This document shows, piece by piece, positions 7,762 through 18,974 of a DNA stretch of 61,266 nt. The notes under the pieces were generated by a model that was not told where the DNA came from, ran no database searches, and saw only the letters and a list, made by a program, of their open reading frames with translations. Source of the DNA: Bacteroidales bacterium. GTDB lineage: Bacteria > Bacteroidota > Bacteroidia > Bacteroidales > P3. Position 1 is the stretch's first letter. Every line of letters starts with the position of its first letter. The DNA lies in NCBI GenBank assembly GCA_009783885.1, contig WRCN01000012.1, positions 1 to 61,266 on the forward strand, written 5' to 3'. Position numbers and translations under genes: made by a program.

Positions 7762-8784
7762 ATGGGACTTTTTTCTTTTATGACGCAAGAAATTGCGATT
7801 GATCTTGGCACGGCAAACACCGTAATTATACACAATGACAAGGTTGTTGTGGATGAACCTTCCATTATTGCGATGGATCGCAAAACCAACAAAGTTATAG
7901 CCATTGGTAAACGTGCATTGCAAATGCACGGCAAAACTCACGACAACATCAAAACTATTCGTCCTCTCCAAGGCGGTGTTATCGCGGATTTTCATGCTAC
8001 CGAATACATGGTGAAAGAAATGATTAAAATGGTCAACCCAAAAAAATCTGTCTTCCCGAAAGTCATGAAAATGGTAATTTGTATTCCATCGGGAATCACA
8101 GAAGTGGAAGAACGCGCTGTTCGTGATTCTGCCGAACAAGCTGGAGCGCGCGAAGTTCGACTGATTCACGAACCGATGGCAGCTGCTATCGGAATTGGTA
8201 TCAACGTGCTTGAACCTACCGGAAATATGGTTGTTGATATCGGCGGTGGTACGAGTGAAATAGCGGTAATTGCGCTGGGCGGAATTGTGAGCAATAAATC
8301 CATTCGCATTGGAGGCGACGAGTTCAATCAAGATATTGAAGACTACATGCGTAGACAGCACAACATCAACATTGGTGAACGTACTGCCGAAAAAATCAAA
8401 ATCGAAGTGGGTTCCGCAATTCCTGATTTGGACAATCCGCCGGAGGATTACCCGGTGCAAGGTCGCGATATGTTGACTGGTATTCCGAAAGAAATCATCG
8501 TGAGTTATTCTGAAATTGCGCACGCTTTGGATAAATCCATCATCAAAATTGAAGCCGCCGTGTTGAGCGCGTTGGAGCAAACACCGCCCGAATTGTCGGC
8601 TGATATTTATCGCACCGGAATTTATTTGGCCGGGGGCGGTTCAATGCTTAGAGGCTTAGACAAGCGTTTAAGTATGAAAACCAAACTTCCCGTTCGCTTA
8701 GCCGAAGACCCACTTCGTGCGGTAGCCCGCGGAACAGGTATCGCCTTGAAAAATTTTGACAAATTCGTATTTTTGATCAAATAA
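7762..8784 (+). CDS. mreB: rod shape-determining protein MreB
   Basis: A 340-residue bacterial actin that polymerises under the inner membrane and guides lateral wall synthesis. Actin-fold nucleotide motifs are visible: IDLGTANTVI (phosphate 1), VVDIGGGTSEIAVI (phosphate 2) and YLAGGGSMLRGLD (adenosine loop). HEPMAAAIGIGIN is the conserved interdomain segment. The short hydrophobic N-terminus MGLFSFM would serve as a membrane-binding tip. It heads mreB-mreC-mreD. Length is normal. Confidence 0.97.
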   Translation: MGLFSFMTQEIAIDLGTANTVIIHNDKVVVDEPSIIAMDRKTNKVIAIGKRALQMHGKTHDNIKTIRPLQGGVIADFHATEYMVKEMIKMVNPKKSVFPKVMKMVICIPSGITEVEERAVRDSAEQAGAREVRLIHEPMAAAIGIGINVLEPTGNMVVDIGGGTSEIAVIALGGIVSNKSIRIGGDEFNQDIEDYMRRQHNINIGERTAEKIKIEVGSAIPDLDNPPEDYPVQGRDMLTGIPKEIIVSYSEIAHALDKSIIKIEAAVLSALEQTPPELSADIYRTGIYLAGGGSMLRGLDKRLSMKTKLPVRLAEDPLRAVARGTGIALKNFDKFVFLIK

Positions 8785-8793
8785 TTTTAACTA

Positions 8794-9627
8794 GTGAACA
8801 CGCTTGTTCGATTTTTAAAACGATTTCATTTTGTCTTGCTATTCCTTCTGCTTGAAGGGATAGCATTGACTTTATTAGTCCAAAACAATCGCTATCAGGC
8901 CAGACAAGTCAGACATTTTTACAACGAAGTGACAGGCTTTATTTTTGGCGAATACAGCAGTTTGACCGAGTATTTTAGTTTGCGAAGAACCAACCTTGAG
9001 CTTAGTGCTGAAAACGCTCGTCTGCGTAGTCAAATAACGCAATCCTATCAAATTAACGATCGTAAATTATTTTTCGTAAACGATACAACTTACAGACTTC
9101 AATACGAATATATTCAAGCCAAAATCATCAAAAACTCAACTACCAAACGAAACAATTATTTAATGGTTAATAAAGGCGCTAATCACGGTATAGAGGCTGG
9201 AATGGCGGTGATCTCTCCAAACGGCGTGGTTGGTGTAGTGAAAGTGGTGTCTACTAATTTTTCATCCATTCTGTCCCTGCTTCATAGCGACAGTCGGCTT
9301 AGTGCAAAACTAAAAAGAGGAAATTTTTCAGGTTCTATTCATTGGAATGGAAAATCATCCGGCATTGCTCAAATGACTGTCGAGCAACAACACGCCGATG
9401 TTCAGATAGGAGATACAATCATTACCAGTGGATATTCATTAGATTTTCCGGAGGGCATATTTATCGGGACAGTTAGCGCAATACGAACTAAACCGGGAGA
9501 CAATTTTCCTGTGTTGGATGTCAAATTGAGCACTAATTTCAACACATTAGAGCATGTTTATGTAGTCAGAAATTTAGCAAAAGACGAATTAAAAACCCTT
9601 TTACAACAGCATTTGAATGATGAATAA
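8794..9627 (+). CDS. mreC: rod shape-determining protein MreC
   Basis: A 277-residue bitopic inner-membrane protein. One transmembrane helix (about residues 12-28) is followed by a coiled-coil with NLELSAENARLRSQ, then two beta domains carrying NYLMVNKGANHGIEAGMAVI and VQIGDTIITSGYS, the MreC hallmark. It links cytoplasmic MreB to the periplasmic wall-synthesis enzymes. The start is GTG, 9 bp after mreB; it overlaps mreD by 11 bp. Confidence 0.92.
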   Translation: MNTLVRFLKRFHFVLLFLLLEGIALTLLVQNNRYQARQVRHFYNEVTGFIFGEYSSLTEYFSLRRTNLELSAENARLRSQITQSYQINDRKLFFVNDTTYRLQYEYIQAKIIKNSTTKRNNYLMVNKGANHGIEAGMAVISPNGVVGVVKVVSTNFSSILSLLHSDSRLSAKLKRGNFSGSIHWNGKSSGIAQMTVEQQHADVQIGDTIITSGYSLDFPEGIFIGTVSAIRTKPGDNFPVLDVKLSTNFNTLEHVYVVRNLAKDELKTLLQQHLNDE

Positions 9628-10132
9628 TAGGATTACAAAAAATATTCTGCGTTTCGCCCTTTTCTTGCTGCTGCAAGTTTTGCTGATTGACCGTATGCAT
9701 ATTTCGAGCATGGTAACGCCGTATATTTATATTTTGGCTATACTCTTGTTGCCGTTCAATACGCCGAAATGGCTGTTGTTAATGTCGGCATTTATTTTAG
9801 GCTTTTTTGTGGATATTTTTTCGGGAACGATGGGCCTGAACATGGCAGCAACCGTTTTGATTGCATTTGTGCGTCCCAGATTATTAAATTCGATCGCTTT
9901 CGGACAAAGTTTTGATAGTGATGATTCTCCAAATATGAAAGTATTAGGAGCAGATCGGTTTATTTCTTACGCTTTAATCATGATTCTAATTCACCATACG
10001 GCATTGATTCTTTTAGAAGTATTTCGTTGGAATGAATTTGGAACAACTCTTTTGCGAATTTTTTACTGTTCCGTAGCAACGTTGGTATTGGTAGTTTTGA
10101 CTCAACTTTTATTTGTGTTTCGGAAAGAATAA
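9617..10132 (+). CDS. mreD: rod shape-determining protein MreD
   Basis: A 171-residue integral membrane protein with about five hydrophobic segments. FVDIFSGTMGLNMAA matches the conserved MreD loop. Its start overlaps the end of mreC, so translation is coupled. In many Bacteroidota the operon continues with the PBP2 and RodA genes, but here a promoter and unrelated lipoprotein genes follow. Confidence 0.9.
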   Translation: MMNNRITKNILRFALFLLLQVLLIDRMHISSMVTPYIYILAILLLPFNTPKWLLLMSAFILGFFVDIFSGTMGLNMAATVLIAFVRPRLLNSIAFGQSFDSDDSPNMKVLGADRFISYALIMILIHHTALILLEVFRWNEFGTTLLRIFYCSVATLVLVVLTQLLFVFRKE

Positions 10133-10164
10133 TAGAAAAAATTGCAGTTCTAACATTTTTTTTG

Positions 10165-10172
10165 TACCTTTG
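10165..10172 (+). promoter_or_regulatory. -7 box TACCTTTG
   Basis: Follows a T-rich stretch after mreD; the leader to the DUF4878 gene is about 50 nt. Confidence 0.65.
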
Positions 10173-10223
10173 CGGCAACAAAACTAAATAAATCAAACAA
10201 TAATCTTAAAAATAATTACAACT

Positions 10224-10619
10224 ATGAAAAAAATTGCATCTTTGGTTATCGCACTTTGCGTTATAACTTTTGTTTCTTGCTCGCCAAGAGAAAAAACTCC
10301 ATCAGACACTGTAAAAAATTATTTAGAATGCCTCCAATCCGGAAAGTATGAAAAAGCGATCAGCTACTACAATATTGATCTCGGGGAATCTATGGAAATG
10401 AAAATGCTTGCCGACAAAATGGAAGAGTCTCTAAAAGAGCAAAATGGTTTAAAAAGTTTCAAATTAGTAGAAGGCGGTGAAACCATTTCGGAAGATGGAA
10501 AAACGGCAACTGTCGCTGTTCTTATGACTCACGGAAACGGTGACGTTGAAGAAGAAATTCTTGACCTCGTAAAAGTTGATGGCGAGTGGAAACTTGAAGT
10601 GAACCTGAAAAACAAATAA
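10224..10619 (+). CDS. DUF4878-type small lipoprotein
   Basis: 131 residues. The signal MKKIASLVIALCVITFVSC ends in a lipobox-like Cys at position 19. The mature part (SDTVKNYLECLQSGKYEKAI through VDGEWKLEVNLK) has the NTF2-like alpha+beta layout of the DUF4878 family. These are secreted or membrane-anchored proteins of unknown function. It is followed after 5 bp by another lipoprotein gene and is probably co-transcribed with it. Confidence 0.75.
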   Translation: MKKIASLVIALCVITFVSCSPREKTPSDTVKNYLECLQSGKYEKAISYYNIDLGESMEMKMLADKMEESLKEQNGLKSFKLVEGGETISEDGKTATVAVLMTHGNGDVEEEILDLVKVDGEWKLEVNLKNK

Positions 10620-10624
10620 AGTTC

Positions 10625-11257
10625 ATGCTTTTAAAACGAATTTGTATATTCACGTTCGTTCTAATCATTGCGGCAGGCTGTAATCAGCAGGTTGAGCCTG
10701 AACTTGAAGTTATCATCGATAAAACCAAATTGCAGGAAGGCGATTTGGTTTTTCGTTTGGGGAGAAGCCGGTCAAGCCGAATAGTGAATTTTGCCGATAA
10801 GGAGCGTTCTTATTCTCACATTGGTCTTTTGGTTAAAAATAGTTTGGGCGAATGGTGTGTGATTCATGCCGTTCCCGGAGAGAGCGAAGAAACAGAAGGA
10901 AGAGAGATCATCAAATGCGATCTGCTTCTACATTTCTTTGGAGCTGATCGCACGGTTATAGGTATCGTGATGCGGTTTGATTCGATTGCTCCTATCTCGC
11001 AACAAATTGTTGACAAAATCAAAGAGCTTTACGACAAAGAACTTCCTTTTGACCATAATTACGCTCTTTCGGACATATCTACCGTGTATTGCACAGAATT
11101 TGTCTATCGCGTATTTCTCAGTGCAGGCATTGACTTGAGCGAAGGAAGACGACATACAATTCCGTTGTTCAAAGAGGCCATTATTTTTCCTTCCGATATT
11201 TTGAAAAACAAAGCCCTCCAGGAAGTTTGCGAGGTCAGTTTTGTAAAGAAAAATTAG
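10625..11257 (+). CDS. YiiX-like NlpC/P60-superfamily lipoprotein
   Basis: 210 residues. The signal segment CIFTFVLIIAAGC carries a lipobox Cys. The catalytic layout is that of permuted papain-fold (YiiX/YebB) hydrolases: EGDLVFRLG, then SYSHIGLLV with the His, then VYCTEFVYRVF with the Cys. It is probably an envelope hydrolase acting on an amide or ester. The 3' end overlaps the convergent glgB gene by 23 bp. Confidence 0.75.
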   Translation: MLLKRICIFTFVLIIAAGCNQQVEPELEVIIDKTKLQEGDLVFRLGRSRSSRIVNFADKERSYSHIGLLVKNSLGEWCVIHAVPGESEETEGREIIKCDLLLHFFGADRTVIGIVMRFDSIAPISQQIVDKIKELYDKELPFDHNYALSDISTVYCTEFVYRVFLSAGIDLSEGRRHTIPLFKEAIIFPSDILKNKALQEVCEVSFVKKN

Positions 11258-13238
11258 ATTTTTTCAACACCATACCAACGCGATTGGGAACATATAATTT
11301 TAACATCGCCTTCCCGTTTTCGCGATGAGTAAAGTATTCCAAATTTGTGTCAACGCGGTTTTGTCCTCCGAATTGCGTGTCATCACTACAAAGTAGGATT
11401 TTATAAGATCCTTCGTCGATTTGAAACCCATAATCGGCAAACGATGTTTCGGGATTAAAATTAAACACAAACACCAATTCGCCACGCTTGAAAATTAGCG
11501 TTTGGTCAAGCGTATTTTGCACGATTGCGAATGGCTGAAATTCGAAAATATGATGTTGCTTGACGAGATGTATCATCGCTTTGTCAAAATCGTTCAAAAA
11601 ATGATATTTCAATAACTGGTCATCGCTCAAACTCCACTGACGACGAGCATAATGATAACTCCATCCATTGCCTTCTCTTGGAAAATCAATCCATTCGGGA
11701 TGTCCAAACTCGTTGCCCATAAAATTCAAATAACCATTTCCAGCAGTTGCTAAAGAAATCAGACGAATGATTTTGTGCAAGGCAATTCCTCGATCAACCA
11801 ACAGACTCGGCGTAAGCACACTCATCGACGTATACATGTCTTTATCGAGCAATCGGAAAATAATGGTTTTGTCGCCGACCATGGCTTGGTCATGACTTTC
11901 GGCGTAACTGATGGTTTTTTCATCGGTACGCTTGTTGGTCAATTCATGATATAAATCGCCTACATGCCACTGTTCATCGAGCTTTTCTTTAATAAGTTTA
12001 ATCCAATAATCCGCAACGCCCATACTCATTCGGAAATCAAACCCCATACCTCCATCGCTCAAAGGTGCTGCTAATCCTGGATATCCGCTTACATCTTCGG
12101 CAATCGTTGTTGCATCAGGATTGATTTCGTGAATGACTTGATTTGCAAGAGCCAAATACGTGAGGGCATCCTCGTCTTGTAAGCCGTCAAAATACATCGA
12201 ATAATTGGTAAATGCAGTTCCCATGCCGTGATTCCAGTAGATCATAGATGTTACGCCGTCGAAACGAAATCCGTCGAAACGAAATTCGTCCAACCAATAT
12301 TTCAAATTTGAAAGCAAAAACGCAATCACTTCATTTTTTCCATAGTTGAAGCATTTCGAATCCCAAATGGGGTGATCTCCACGTTCGCCTTCATAGAAAA
12401 ATTGCGTCAAAGTGCCGTCAAATTTGGCTAATCCTTCCAATTCATTTTTCACGGCGTGCGAATGTACAACATCTAAAATCACAGCTATATTCAATTCGTG
12501 AGCCGCGTCAATCAGGGCTTTCAACTCTTCGGGTGTTCCAAATCGCGAACTTACTGCAAAAAAATTCGATACTTGATAACCAAACGAACCGTAATACGGA
12601 TGCTCTTGAATCGCCATCATTTGTATCATATTGTAGCCTAAATCTGCGATTCGCGGTAATACATTTTCTCGAAATTCGTTGTACGTTGAAATTTTCGGTT
12701 CTTCGCTGCTCATTCCGATATGAACTTCGTAGATTAATGGATTTTCAACCTTTTTGAGCGGTTTGTGCCTCCATTTGTAAGGCGTAGGATTCCAAACTTG
12801 TGCACAAAAAACCTTGCTTTGCTCGTCTTGAATCACACGCCGAACGTGTGTCGGCAAACGCTCGCCGGAACCGCCATTCCATTCAATATGCAATTTGTAC
12901 AAATCGCCATGTTTTACGGCATTTTTCGGAAGTTGGATTTCCCAATTTCCGTTTTCGATACGATTTAATTGAAATTCATCTTTTTGTTGCCAGTTGCTAA
13001 AATCACCAACCAGCCAAATGTTTGTTGCATTAGGCGCCCACTCTCGAAACACCCAACCTGCTTTGGTTTCGTGCAATCCATAATACAAATATCCATTGAA
13101 ACAATCACTCAACTTTTTTTTGCCTTGTGTAAAATCAAACGCTTTGACTAACGTATGTTGCAAGCGGTTTTGAATCACATGTTCATAGGGTTTCAACGAC
13201 GGATCGTTTTTAATGAGGGGCAAAGTAAGCGGTTTCAT
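11235..13238 (-). CDS. glgB: 1,4-alpha-glucan branching enzyme
   Basis: A 667-residue GH13 enzyme that transfers alpha-1,4 chains to alpha-1,6 positions during glycogen synthesis. An N-terminal CBM48-type domain (WVFREWAPNATNIWLVGDFS) is followed by the TIM barrel with FDGFRFDGVTSM (nucleophile Asp), TTIAEDVSGYP (acid/base Glu) and AESHDQAMVGDK (third Asp). The sequence style, with the short start MKPLTLPLIKNDPSLKPYE, is that of the eukaryote-like branching enzymes common in Bacteroidota. The TACCTTTG box lies only 7 nt before the ATG. It ends with TGA. No other glycogen gene is nearby. Confidence 0.95.
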   Translation of the reverse strand: MKPLTLPLIKNDPSLKPYEHVIQNRLQHTLVKAFDFTQGKKKLSDCFNGYLYYGLHETKAGWVFREWAPNATNIWLVGDFSNWQQKDEFQLNRIENGNWEIQLPKNAVKHGDLYKLHIEWNGGSGERLPTHVRRVIQDEQSKVFCAQVWNPTPYKWRHKPLKKVENPLIYEVHIGMSSEEPKISTYNEFRENVLPRIADLGYNMIQMMAIQEHPYYGSFGYQVSNFFAVSSRFGTPEELKALIDAAHELNIAVILDVVHSHAVKNELEGLAKFDGTLTQFFYEGERGDHPIWDSKCFNYGKNEVIAFLLSNLKYWLDEFRFDGFRFDGVTSMIYWNHGMGTAFTNYSMYFDGLQDEDALTYLALANQVIHEINPDATTIAEDVSGYPGLAAPLSDGGMGFDFRMSMGVADYWIKLIKEKLDEQWHVGDLYHELTNKRTDEKTISYAESHDQAMVGDKTIIFRLLDKDMYTSMSVLTPSLLVDRGIALHKIIRLISLATAGNGYLNFMGNEFGHPEWIDFPREGNGWSYHYARRQWSLSDDQLLKYHFLNDFDKAMIHLVKQHHIFEFQPFAIVQNTLDQTLIFKRGELVFVFNFNPETSFADYGFQIDEGSYKILLCSDDTQFGGQNRVDTNLEYFTHRENGKAMLKLYVPNRVGMVLKKSNFSLQN

Positions 13239-13245
13239 GACCCTG

Positions 13246-13253
13246 CAAAGGTA
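13246..13253 (-). promoter_or_regulatory. -7 box TACCTTTG of glgB, very short or no leader
   Basis: Seven nt separate the box from the glgB ATG, leaving essentially no 5' untranslated region. Confidence 0.65.
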
Positions 13254-13295
13254 CGATTTTTTTTTGAATTGGTAATTTTTTGTTCAAGAATTAAA

Positions 13296-13484
13296 GTTCA
13301 AGAATAGCAAGCAGATTCCTCGATTTCGCATACTTTGTATGCTCCACTCGGAATGACGTCTTATCGTATGTGGGATAAGAGGGGAGCAGCGGTGGCATAG
13401 CCACCGCTGCTCCTCCCCCTTTAAAGTTGTTGCTCGTCATGTCGAGCGAGGCGAGACATCTGCCAGCTATTCTAACTCTTGAAC
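13296..13484. repeat. nested composite palindromic element (MITE-like)
   Basis: The outer arms are GTTCAAGAATAGC (13296-13308) and GCTATTCT-aactc-TTGAAC (13466-13484). Inside lie AGATTCCTCG...CTCGGAATGACG on the left and CGTCATGTCGAGCGAGGCGA on the right. A small GCATAC/GTATGC hairpin follows. The centre is a perfect 14-bp hairpin (13383-13413), GGAGCAGCGGTGGC/GCCACCGCTGCTCC around ATA. No ORF is present. The right arm provides the TAG stop codon of the radical SAM gene (13469-13467). A sister element lies at 32.6 kb. Confidence 0.75.
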
Positions 13485-15113
13485 CCAATTAATTACAAGT
13501 TCTCTACTCTCATACCTGGTTGTTATCGGATTCTTTTTTTCGAAGTTAAATAGCATGTATTTGTTTTCAAACTCGAAAAATTCTACGCGGAATTTTTTGT
13601 GTTCAAACTCCTTTTTAAACGATAACTCGGCTTGTTTGTTTCGTTGTTGCGGAATCGTATCAGGTAACGAAGCGCCTGCGTCAAAAGCGAAGCAGTCTAA
13701 TTTGATGCGGTGTGTGGCTTCATTTCCGCCACCGTTAGCCAATAGAAAGTTATACAGTGTTGTGTATGCGTTTTTAAGCGACAGCTTAGTTTCACCCACA
13801 CCACCAAGATAATCCGAAAAAGCGTCAAAGAATTTATACGGCGAACCGAGAAGTTTTATCCCGTATTCTACCGACAAAGCAAACCCGCCGCAGTTGTAAA
13901 AACGATCTATAACGCCCTCGATTTTTTTAAGTTTCATGAAATCGCTGTGAGACATCGTTTCGGTTTGATAAACCTCGTATGGTGCGAAATCAGCGAAAAT
14001 GGCTTTGAAACTGTCGCTTTCTTTTCGGATTCTTGTACCTTTAAGCATTTTCAGAAACCCGAGTTGTAGCATATTCGGTTTGCATAATATACATTGATTA
14101 ATCGATTCGACAAAGGTGTCAAGCGTTTCATACGGTAACCCCGCTATTAAATCTACGTGAATATGACAATTTTGGAAAGAAGTAAGCGTTTTTATATTTT
14201 GTAACGCAAGAGCCGTGTTGGTCTTTCTGCATACAGCAGAAAGGGTTTCTTCGTTTATCGTTTGGATACCGATTTCAAACTGCACCCTGCAGATCGGCAG
14301 TTTTTCAACTATCCACAACAATTCGTCGTCAAACAAATCGGCTGCCACCTCGAAGTGGAATACACAATCCGTATCCAAGCCACCTATAAATTCCAAAATC
14401 TGTTTTGTACGTCTTTTATTGGAGTTAAAGGTACGATCAACAAATTTTATGCATTTCGCTCCATGTTTCATAAACCGCAATAAATCATGCTTAACTCTTT
14501 CAATCGGCAAATATTGCACACCTTTATCCGCCGATGAAAGGCAGTATGCACAGGAAAACGGACAACCCCTTGAGCTTTCGTAATAAACGAGTTGGTTTTG
14601 GATATCCGGAATTTGATTGGTTTTAAAAGAGTTGAAATAATCGTCTGTATACGGCGAAGGATAATTCTCAAAGCCCAACCCACAACCGTCTATGAGTTTG
14701 GGTTCAGCACGGCCGTTTTTTTCGATTTGAACCATCAACTCATAAAACACTTTTTCGCCTGCACCCTTGATGATATAGTCGGCATAAGGATAATTATTTA
14801 AATTTTCCTCAAAAGATACCTCCGGACCACCCAAAACTATGGTCAGATTAGGCCGTAATTTTTTGAGCAAAGGTGCGGTTTTGTTAACGTAATCTATATT
14901 CCAAATATAACACGAAAAAGCTGCAACCGTAGGCTGCGCCTCGTAAATTTTGCTTACGGTTTCGTAAATTTTGTTGTTGATATTAACTTCTATAACGCTG
15001 ATGTTTTCCATTCTTTTTTCCTCGCAATACGTTTTAAGGTACCACGGGGCCGGACTTTTATGGATGTTTTTAGCGTTTATAGCTATTAGCGATACATTCA
15101 TGGTAGTAGTCAT
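13467..15113 (-). CDS. B12-binding-domain radical SAM protein with DUF4080
   Basis: About 548 residues. The N-terminal third is a cobalamin-binding-type Rossmann domain (IVLGGPEVSFE, DYIIKGAGEKVF). Next comes a radical SAM core with the cluster motif RGCPFSCAYCLSS (C-x3-C-x2-C) and VDLIAGLPYET. The C-terminal third matches the layout of DUF4080. Such enzymes modify an unknown substrate by radical chemistry. A second possible start lies 12 nt downstream (MNVSLIAINAK). The stop codon lies within the composite repeat, so the last residues may have been altered by its arrival. It is downstream of groEL across a strong terminator. Confidence 0.8.
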   Translation of the reverse strand: MTTTMNVSLIAINAKNIHKSPAPWYLKTYCEEKRMENISVIEVNINNKIYETVSKIYEAQPTVAAFSCYIWNIDYVNKTAPLLKKLRPNLTIVLGGPEVSFEENLNNYPYADYIIKGAGEKVFYELMVQIEKNGRAEPKLIDGCGLGFENYPSPYTDDYFNSFKTNQIPDIQNQLVYYESSRGCPFSCAYCLSSADKGVQYLPIERVKHDLLRFMKHGAKCIKFVDRTFNSNKRRTKQILEFIGGLDTDCVFHFEVAADLFDDELLWIVEKLPICRVQFEIGIQTINEETLSAVCRKTNTALALQNIKTLTSFQNCHIHVDLIAGLPYETLDTFVESINQCILCKPNMLQLGFLKMLKGTRIRKESDSFKAIFADFAPYEVYQTETMSHSDFMKLKKIEGVIDRFYNCGGFALSVEYGIKLLGSPYKFFDAFSDYLGGVGETKLSLKNAYTTLYNFLLANGGGNEATHRIKLDCFAFDAGASLPDTIPQQRNKQAELSFKKEFEHKKFRVEFFEFENKYMLFNFEKKNPITTRYESRELVINWVQELE

Positions 15114-15143
15114 AACTGATTCCGTCCGCAAATAATGGTTTCG

Positions 15144-15175
15144 AAAAAAAATAGGGCGAGGAGTCCTCGCCCTTA
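15144..15175 (-). terminator. groEL terminator formed by a palindromic repeat
   Basis: On the minus strand GGGCGAGGA (15172-15164) and TCCTCGCCC (15162-15154) flank a single base and are followed by TA and then T x8 (15151-15144). The arms have the same GGGCGAGG sequence as the repeats at 19.7 and 56.0 kb, which suggests that a mobile palindrome became the terminator. Confidence 0.7.
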
Positions 15176-15180
15176 CAGTT

Positions 15181-16821
<1,641 letters not shown>

Positions 16822-16881
16822 TTATTGTTTAGTCATTAATTTTATTGATTTGTTTATTTGGTTCGAGGTGGCGGGGTGCGG

Positions 16882-16928
16882 GGTACGAGGTGTGTCCTTA
16901 TGGATTGCTTCGGGGTTTACCTCGTACC
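16882..16928. repeat. inverted repeat between groES and groEL
   Basis: GGTACGAGGT (16882-16891) and ACCTCGTACC (16919-16928) flank a 27-nt loop. It lies in the 115-bp spacer of the operon, next to the groES stop. It may stabilise or trim the mRNA between the two genes; that role is inferred. Confidence 0.65.
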
Positions 16929-16930
16929 TT

Positions 16931-17212
16931 TTATCTTACGATAGCATAAATATCCGATTCTTTCATGATGAGATAATCGGTGCCATCAACGTTGACTTCG
17001 GTTCCCGAATATTTTCCATAGAGAACAGCATCGCCGACTTTTACGGTCATTGGCTCATCTTTTTTTCCGTTTCCAATGGCAACAACTGTGCCTTTTTGCG
17101 GTTTTTCTTTCGCCGTGTCGGGAATGATGATACCTCCTGCGGTTTTTTGTTCGGCAGCGGCGGGTTCAACAACCACGCGGTCTGCAAGCGGAGTGAGATT
17201 TAGTTTGCTCAT
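16931..17212 (-). CDS. groES: co-chaperonin GroES
   Basis: A 93-residue lid protein of the GroEL ring. [16 protein letters not shown] at the start, [19 protein letters not shown] as the mobile loop region, and [21 protein letters not shown] near the end are standard. Genes run groES then groEL on the minus strand. The upstream region shows no CIRCE operator. Confidence 0.97.
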   Translation of the reverse strand: MSKLNLTPLADRVVVEPAAAEQKTAGGIIIPDTAKEKPQKGTVVAIGNGKKDEPMTVKVGDAVLYGKYSGTEVNVDGTDYLIMKESDIYAIVR

Positions 17213-17315
17213 AGTGTTATGTTTTTTATTAGTATTTTTTTATTTTATTCTACATGAAACAAGTTTTGTACCAAATTGAAAAATCTGACAAATTTTCAGT
17301 TTTGTACTTTCAAAT
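17213..17315 (-). promoter_or_regulatory. groES upstream region with a direct repeat
   Basis: The 103 bp before groES lack an obvious TAnnTTTG box and lack CIRCE. Read on the minus strand, GTACAAAACT occurs twice about 40 nt apart (near 17306 and 17273). This could be a heat-shock regulator site, but nothing beyond the repeat itself supports that. Confidence 0.35.
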
Positions 17316-18974
17316 TCAATTTGAATTTGGAAGATACTCAACCAATAATGTGGGTGTAGAGTTCGGAGCATTTGTTCCAATAGTATGAATAACTCTAAAT
17401 TTTTCAGGATTTCTTTGTATGGCCGGATAAATCACGCTGTATGCCCGTCCAAACCAATGGTCTAGCAAAATATAATTCACATTTTGAGTATCTAAAAAAG
17501 TCAATACATCTTCCGGTGAGGTGTTCATACCGGGCAATCCTACTGTTCTAAAATAATTCGAATACATATAAAACACTTCCGGTTTTCTGTTGGCAACAAC
17601 TTTTTCTTGCGAAATATTTTGTGATACCCATTCTGCCATTTCTTGAAATTCGACAAATCCTTGCGATGAGTTGTAAACATTCCATACTTTAAACTTAGAA
17701 AGCTTCTTTCGTCGTTCAAATGAATCAGCATACGCAGGAACGAAAATCATCGCCAAAACTGCAATAATCGCTAAGTCTAAAATTATATTTGGTTTGAATT
17801 TTTTATTGATAAACGCTATGCCTTGATACACTAATGTGTAAACGCCATAAACAAAATAAAAAATCAAAAATGGAACTACTCCGACCATATAACGCATTCC
17901 GGCATACGTTTCATTGTAAAATAGTTGAACTCCAATCGAAAATCCGACATACAGAAAAATCAACCATGAATTCGCTTTGTATGCTCCCCAAAACAATACC
18001 CCAAGCAATAAGATTCCCAAAAACCAAGATGTTGGTGTCAGGTTCGGATTAGTCGATTTGTTTTGAAATATAGAGTATGGAACCCATTGTTGAATGGCGT
18101 CTTGTGTATGTTTGGTAATGCGAGTTTCCCAATCTTTATACGTTGTCATTTCGGTGCCATCTGATTTTCGCATAAATTGTCCCGTGTAGTTATCTCCTCC
18201 CAAACTTTTAGTACGTTGCCCCCAAATTTTATAGGGTACATAAAACATTGAAACAGTCATCAACATAAATATACCTAAAACGATTGTATTTTTTTGAAAA
18301 TTCGATTTTTCTAATGTCCGTTTTTTCCAATACAAAATTGACATTCGAATGACTTCAATACCCAATGTGATACACATTGCCAAAAACAGTGCCATTCCAA
18401 TGGATTTAATAAAATATGCAAATACCATACAAAAAACAGCCCCCGCAAAGCATAGATAATGTCTAATTTTTATTGCTGTAATTTTTTCAAAATGGAATGC
18501 TTTCAAAAACAAAAGTATAGACAGAGTTGTCCAAAAAAGATACGGAATTTCGCTCATCATAATTGTTGCCCAACCCAACAAACTCGCATTAAGCCCTATT
18601 AATCCACCAACAAAAAAAGAAAGCCATTTATTCTTTGTCAAATGAAGAAAAATGAAAAAACAAACGATAACCGAGAGTACCAAGAAAACGCCATTCATAA
18701 TTTTCATAGCCTTTATCGTATCAAATCCTGTTCTCATTAAAAGACTCATCAAGACAGGGTATCCCGGAGGAAAATGCGAGTGTGGCGTAAGTTTTCCAAA
18801 GTTAATTCCATCTACATAACCATCACCTTGCGACAAAGATTTTGCAAGAGAGAAATAAAAAATATTATCACCATTTTGGTCCAATTTCATATCAAAAATT
18901 TTCACAAAAGCAATGGTTGTGATAACTATCAAAATAACTGCTAATGCTGCAGTAAGCAGATTTTTTCTGTTCAT
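17316..18974 (-). CDS. GT39-like membrane glycosyltransferase (ArnT/PMT type)
   Basis: A 552-residue integral membrane protein with an N-terminal transmembrane helix, then a periplasmic-type loop beginning [20 protein letters not shown] and containing [17 protein letters not shown], which is the acidic-loop region of polyprenyl-phosphate-sugar-dependent transferases. About ten further helices and a soluble C-terminal domain follow. The start overlaps the end of the upstream GT2 gene by 4 nt (ATGA), so the two are coupled: GT2 probably makes the polyprenyl-linked sugar this enzyme uses. Acceptor unknown. Confidence 0.7.
   Translation of the reverse strand: MNRKNLLTAALAVILIVITTIAFVKIFDMKLDQNGDNIFYFSLAKSLSQGDGYVDGINFGKLTPHSHFPPGYPVLMSLLMRTGFDTIKAMKIMNGVFLVLSVIVCFFIFLHLTKNKWLSFFVGGLIGLNASLLGWATIMMSEIPYLFWTTLSILLFLKAFHFEKITAIKIRHYLCFAGAVFCMVFAYFIKSIGMALFLAMCITLGIEVIRMSILYWKKRTLEKSNFQKNTIVLGIFMLMTVSMFYVPYKIWGQRTKSLGGDNYTGQFMRKSDGTEMTTYKDWETRITKHTQDAIQQWVPYSIFQNKSTNPNLTPTSWFLGILLLGVLFWGAYKANSWLIFLYVGFSIGVQLFYNETYAGMRYMVGVVPFLIFYFVYGVYTLVYQGIAFINKKFKPNIILDLAIIAVLAMIFVPAYADSFERRKKLSKFKVWNVYNSSQGFVEFQEMAEWVSQNISQEKVVANRKPEVFYMYSNYFRTVGLPGMNTSPEDVLTFLDTQNVNYILLDHWFGRAYSVIYPAIQRNPEKFRVIHTIGTNAPNSTPTLLVEYLPNSN

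Noticed and set aside
7675..8580. A 301-codon open frame on the minus strand opposite mreB
   Set aside because: It is the antisense shadow of mreB, rich in His, Asn and Phe, with no recognisable domain and no promoter of its own; mreB is certain.
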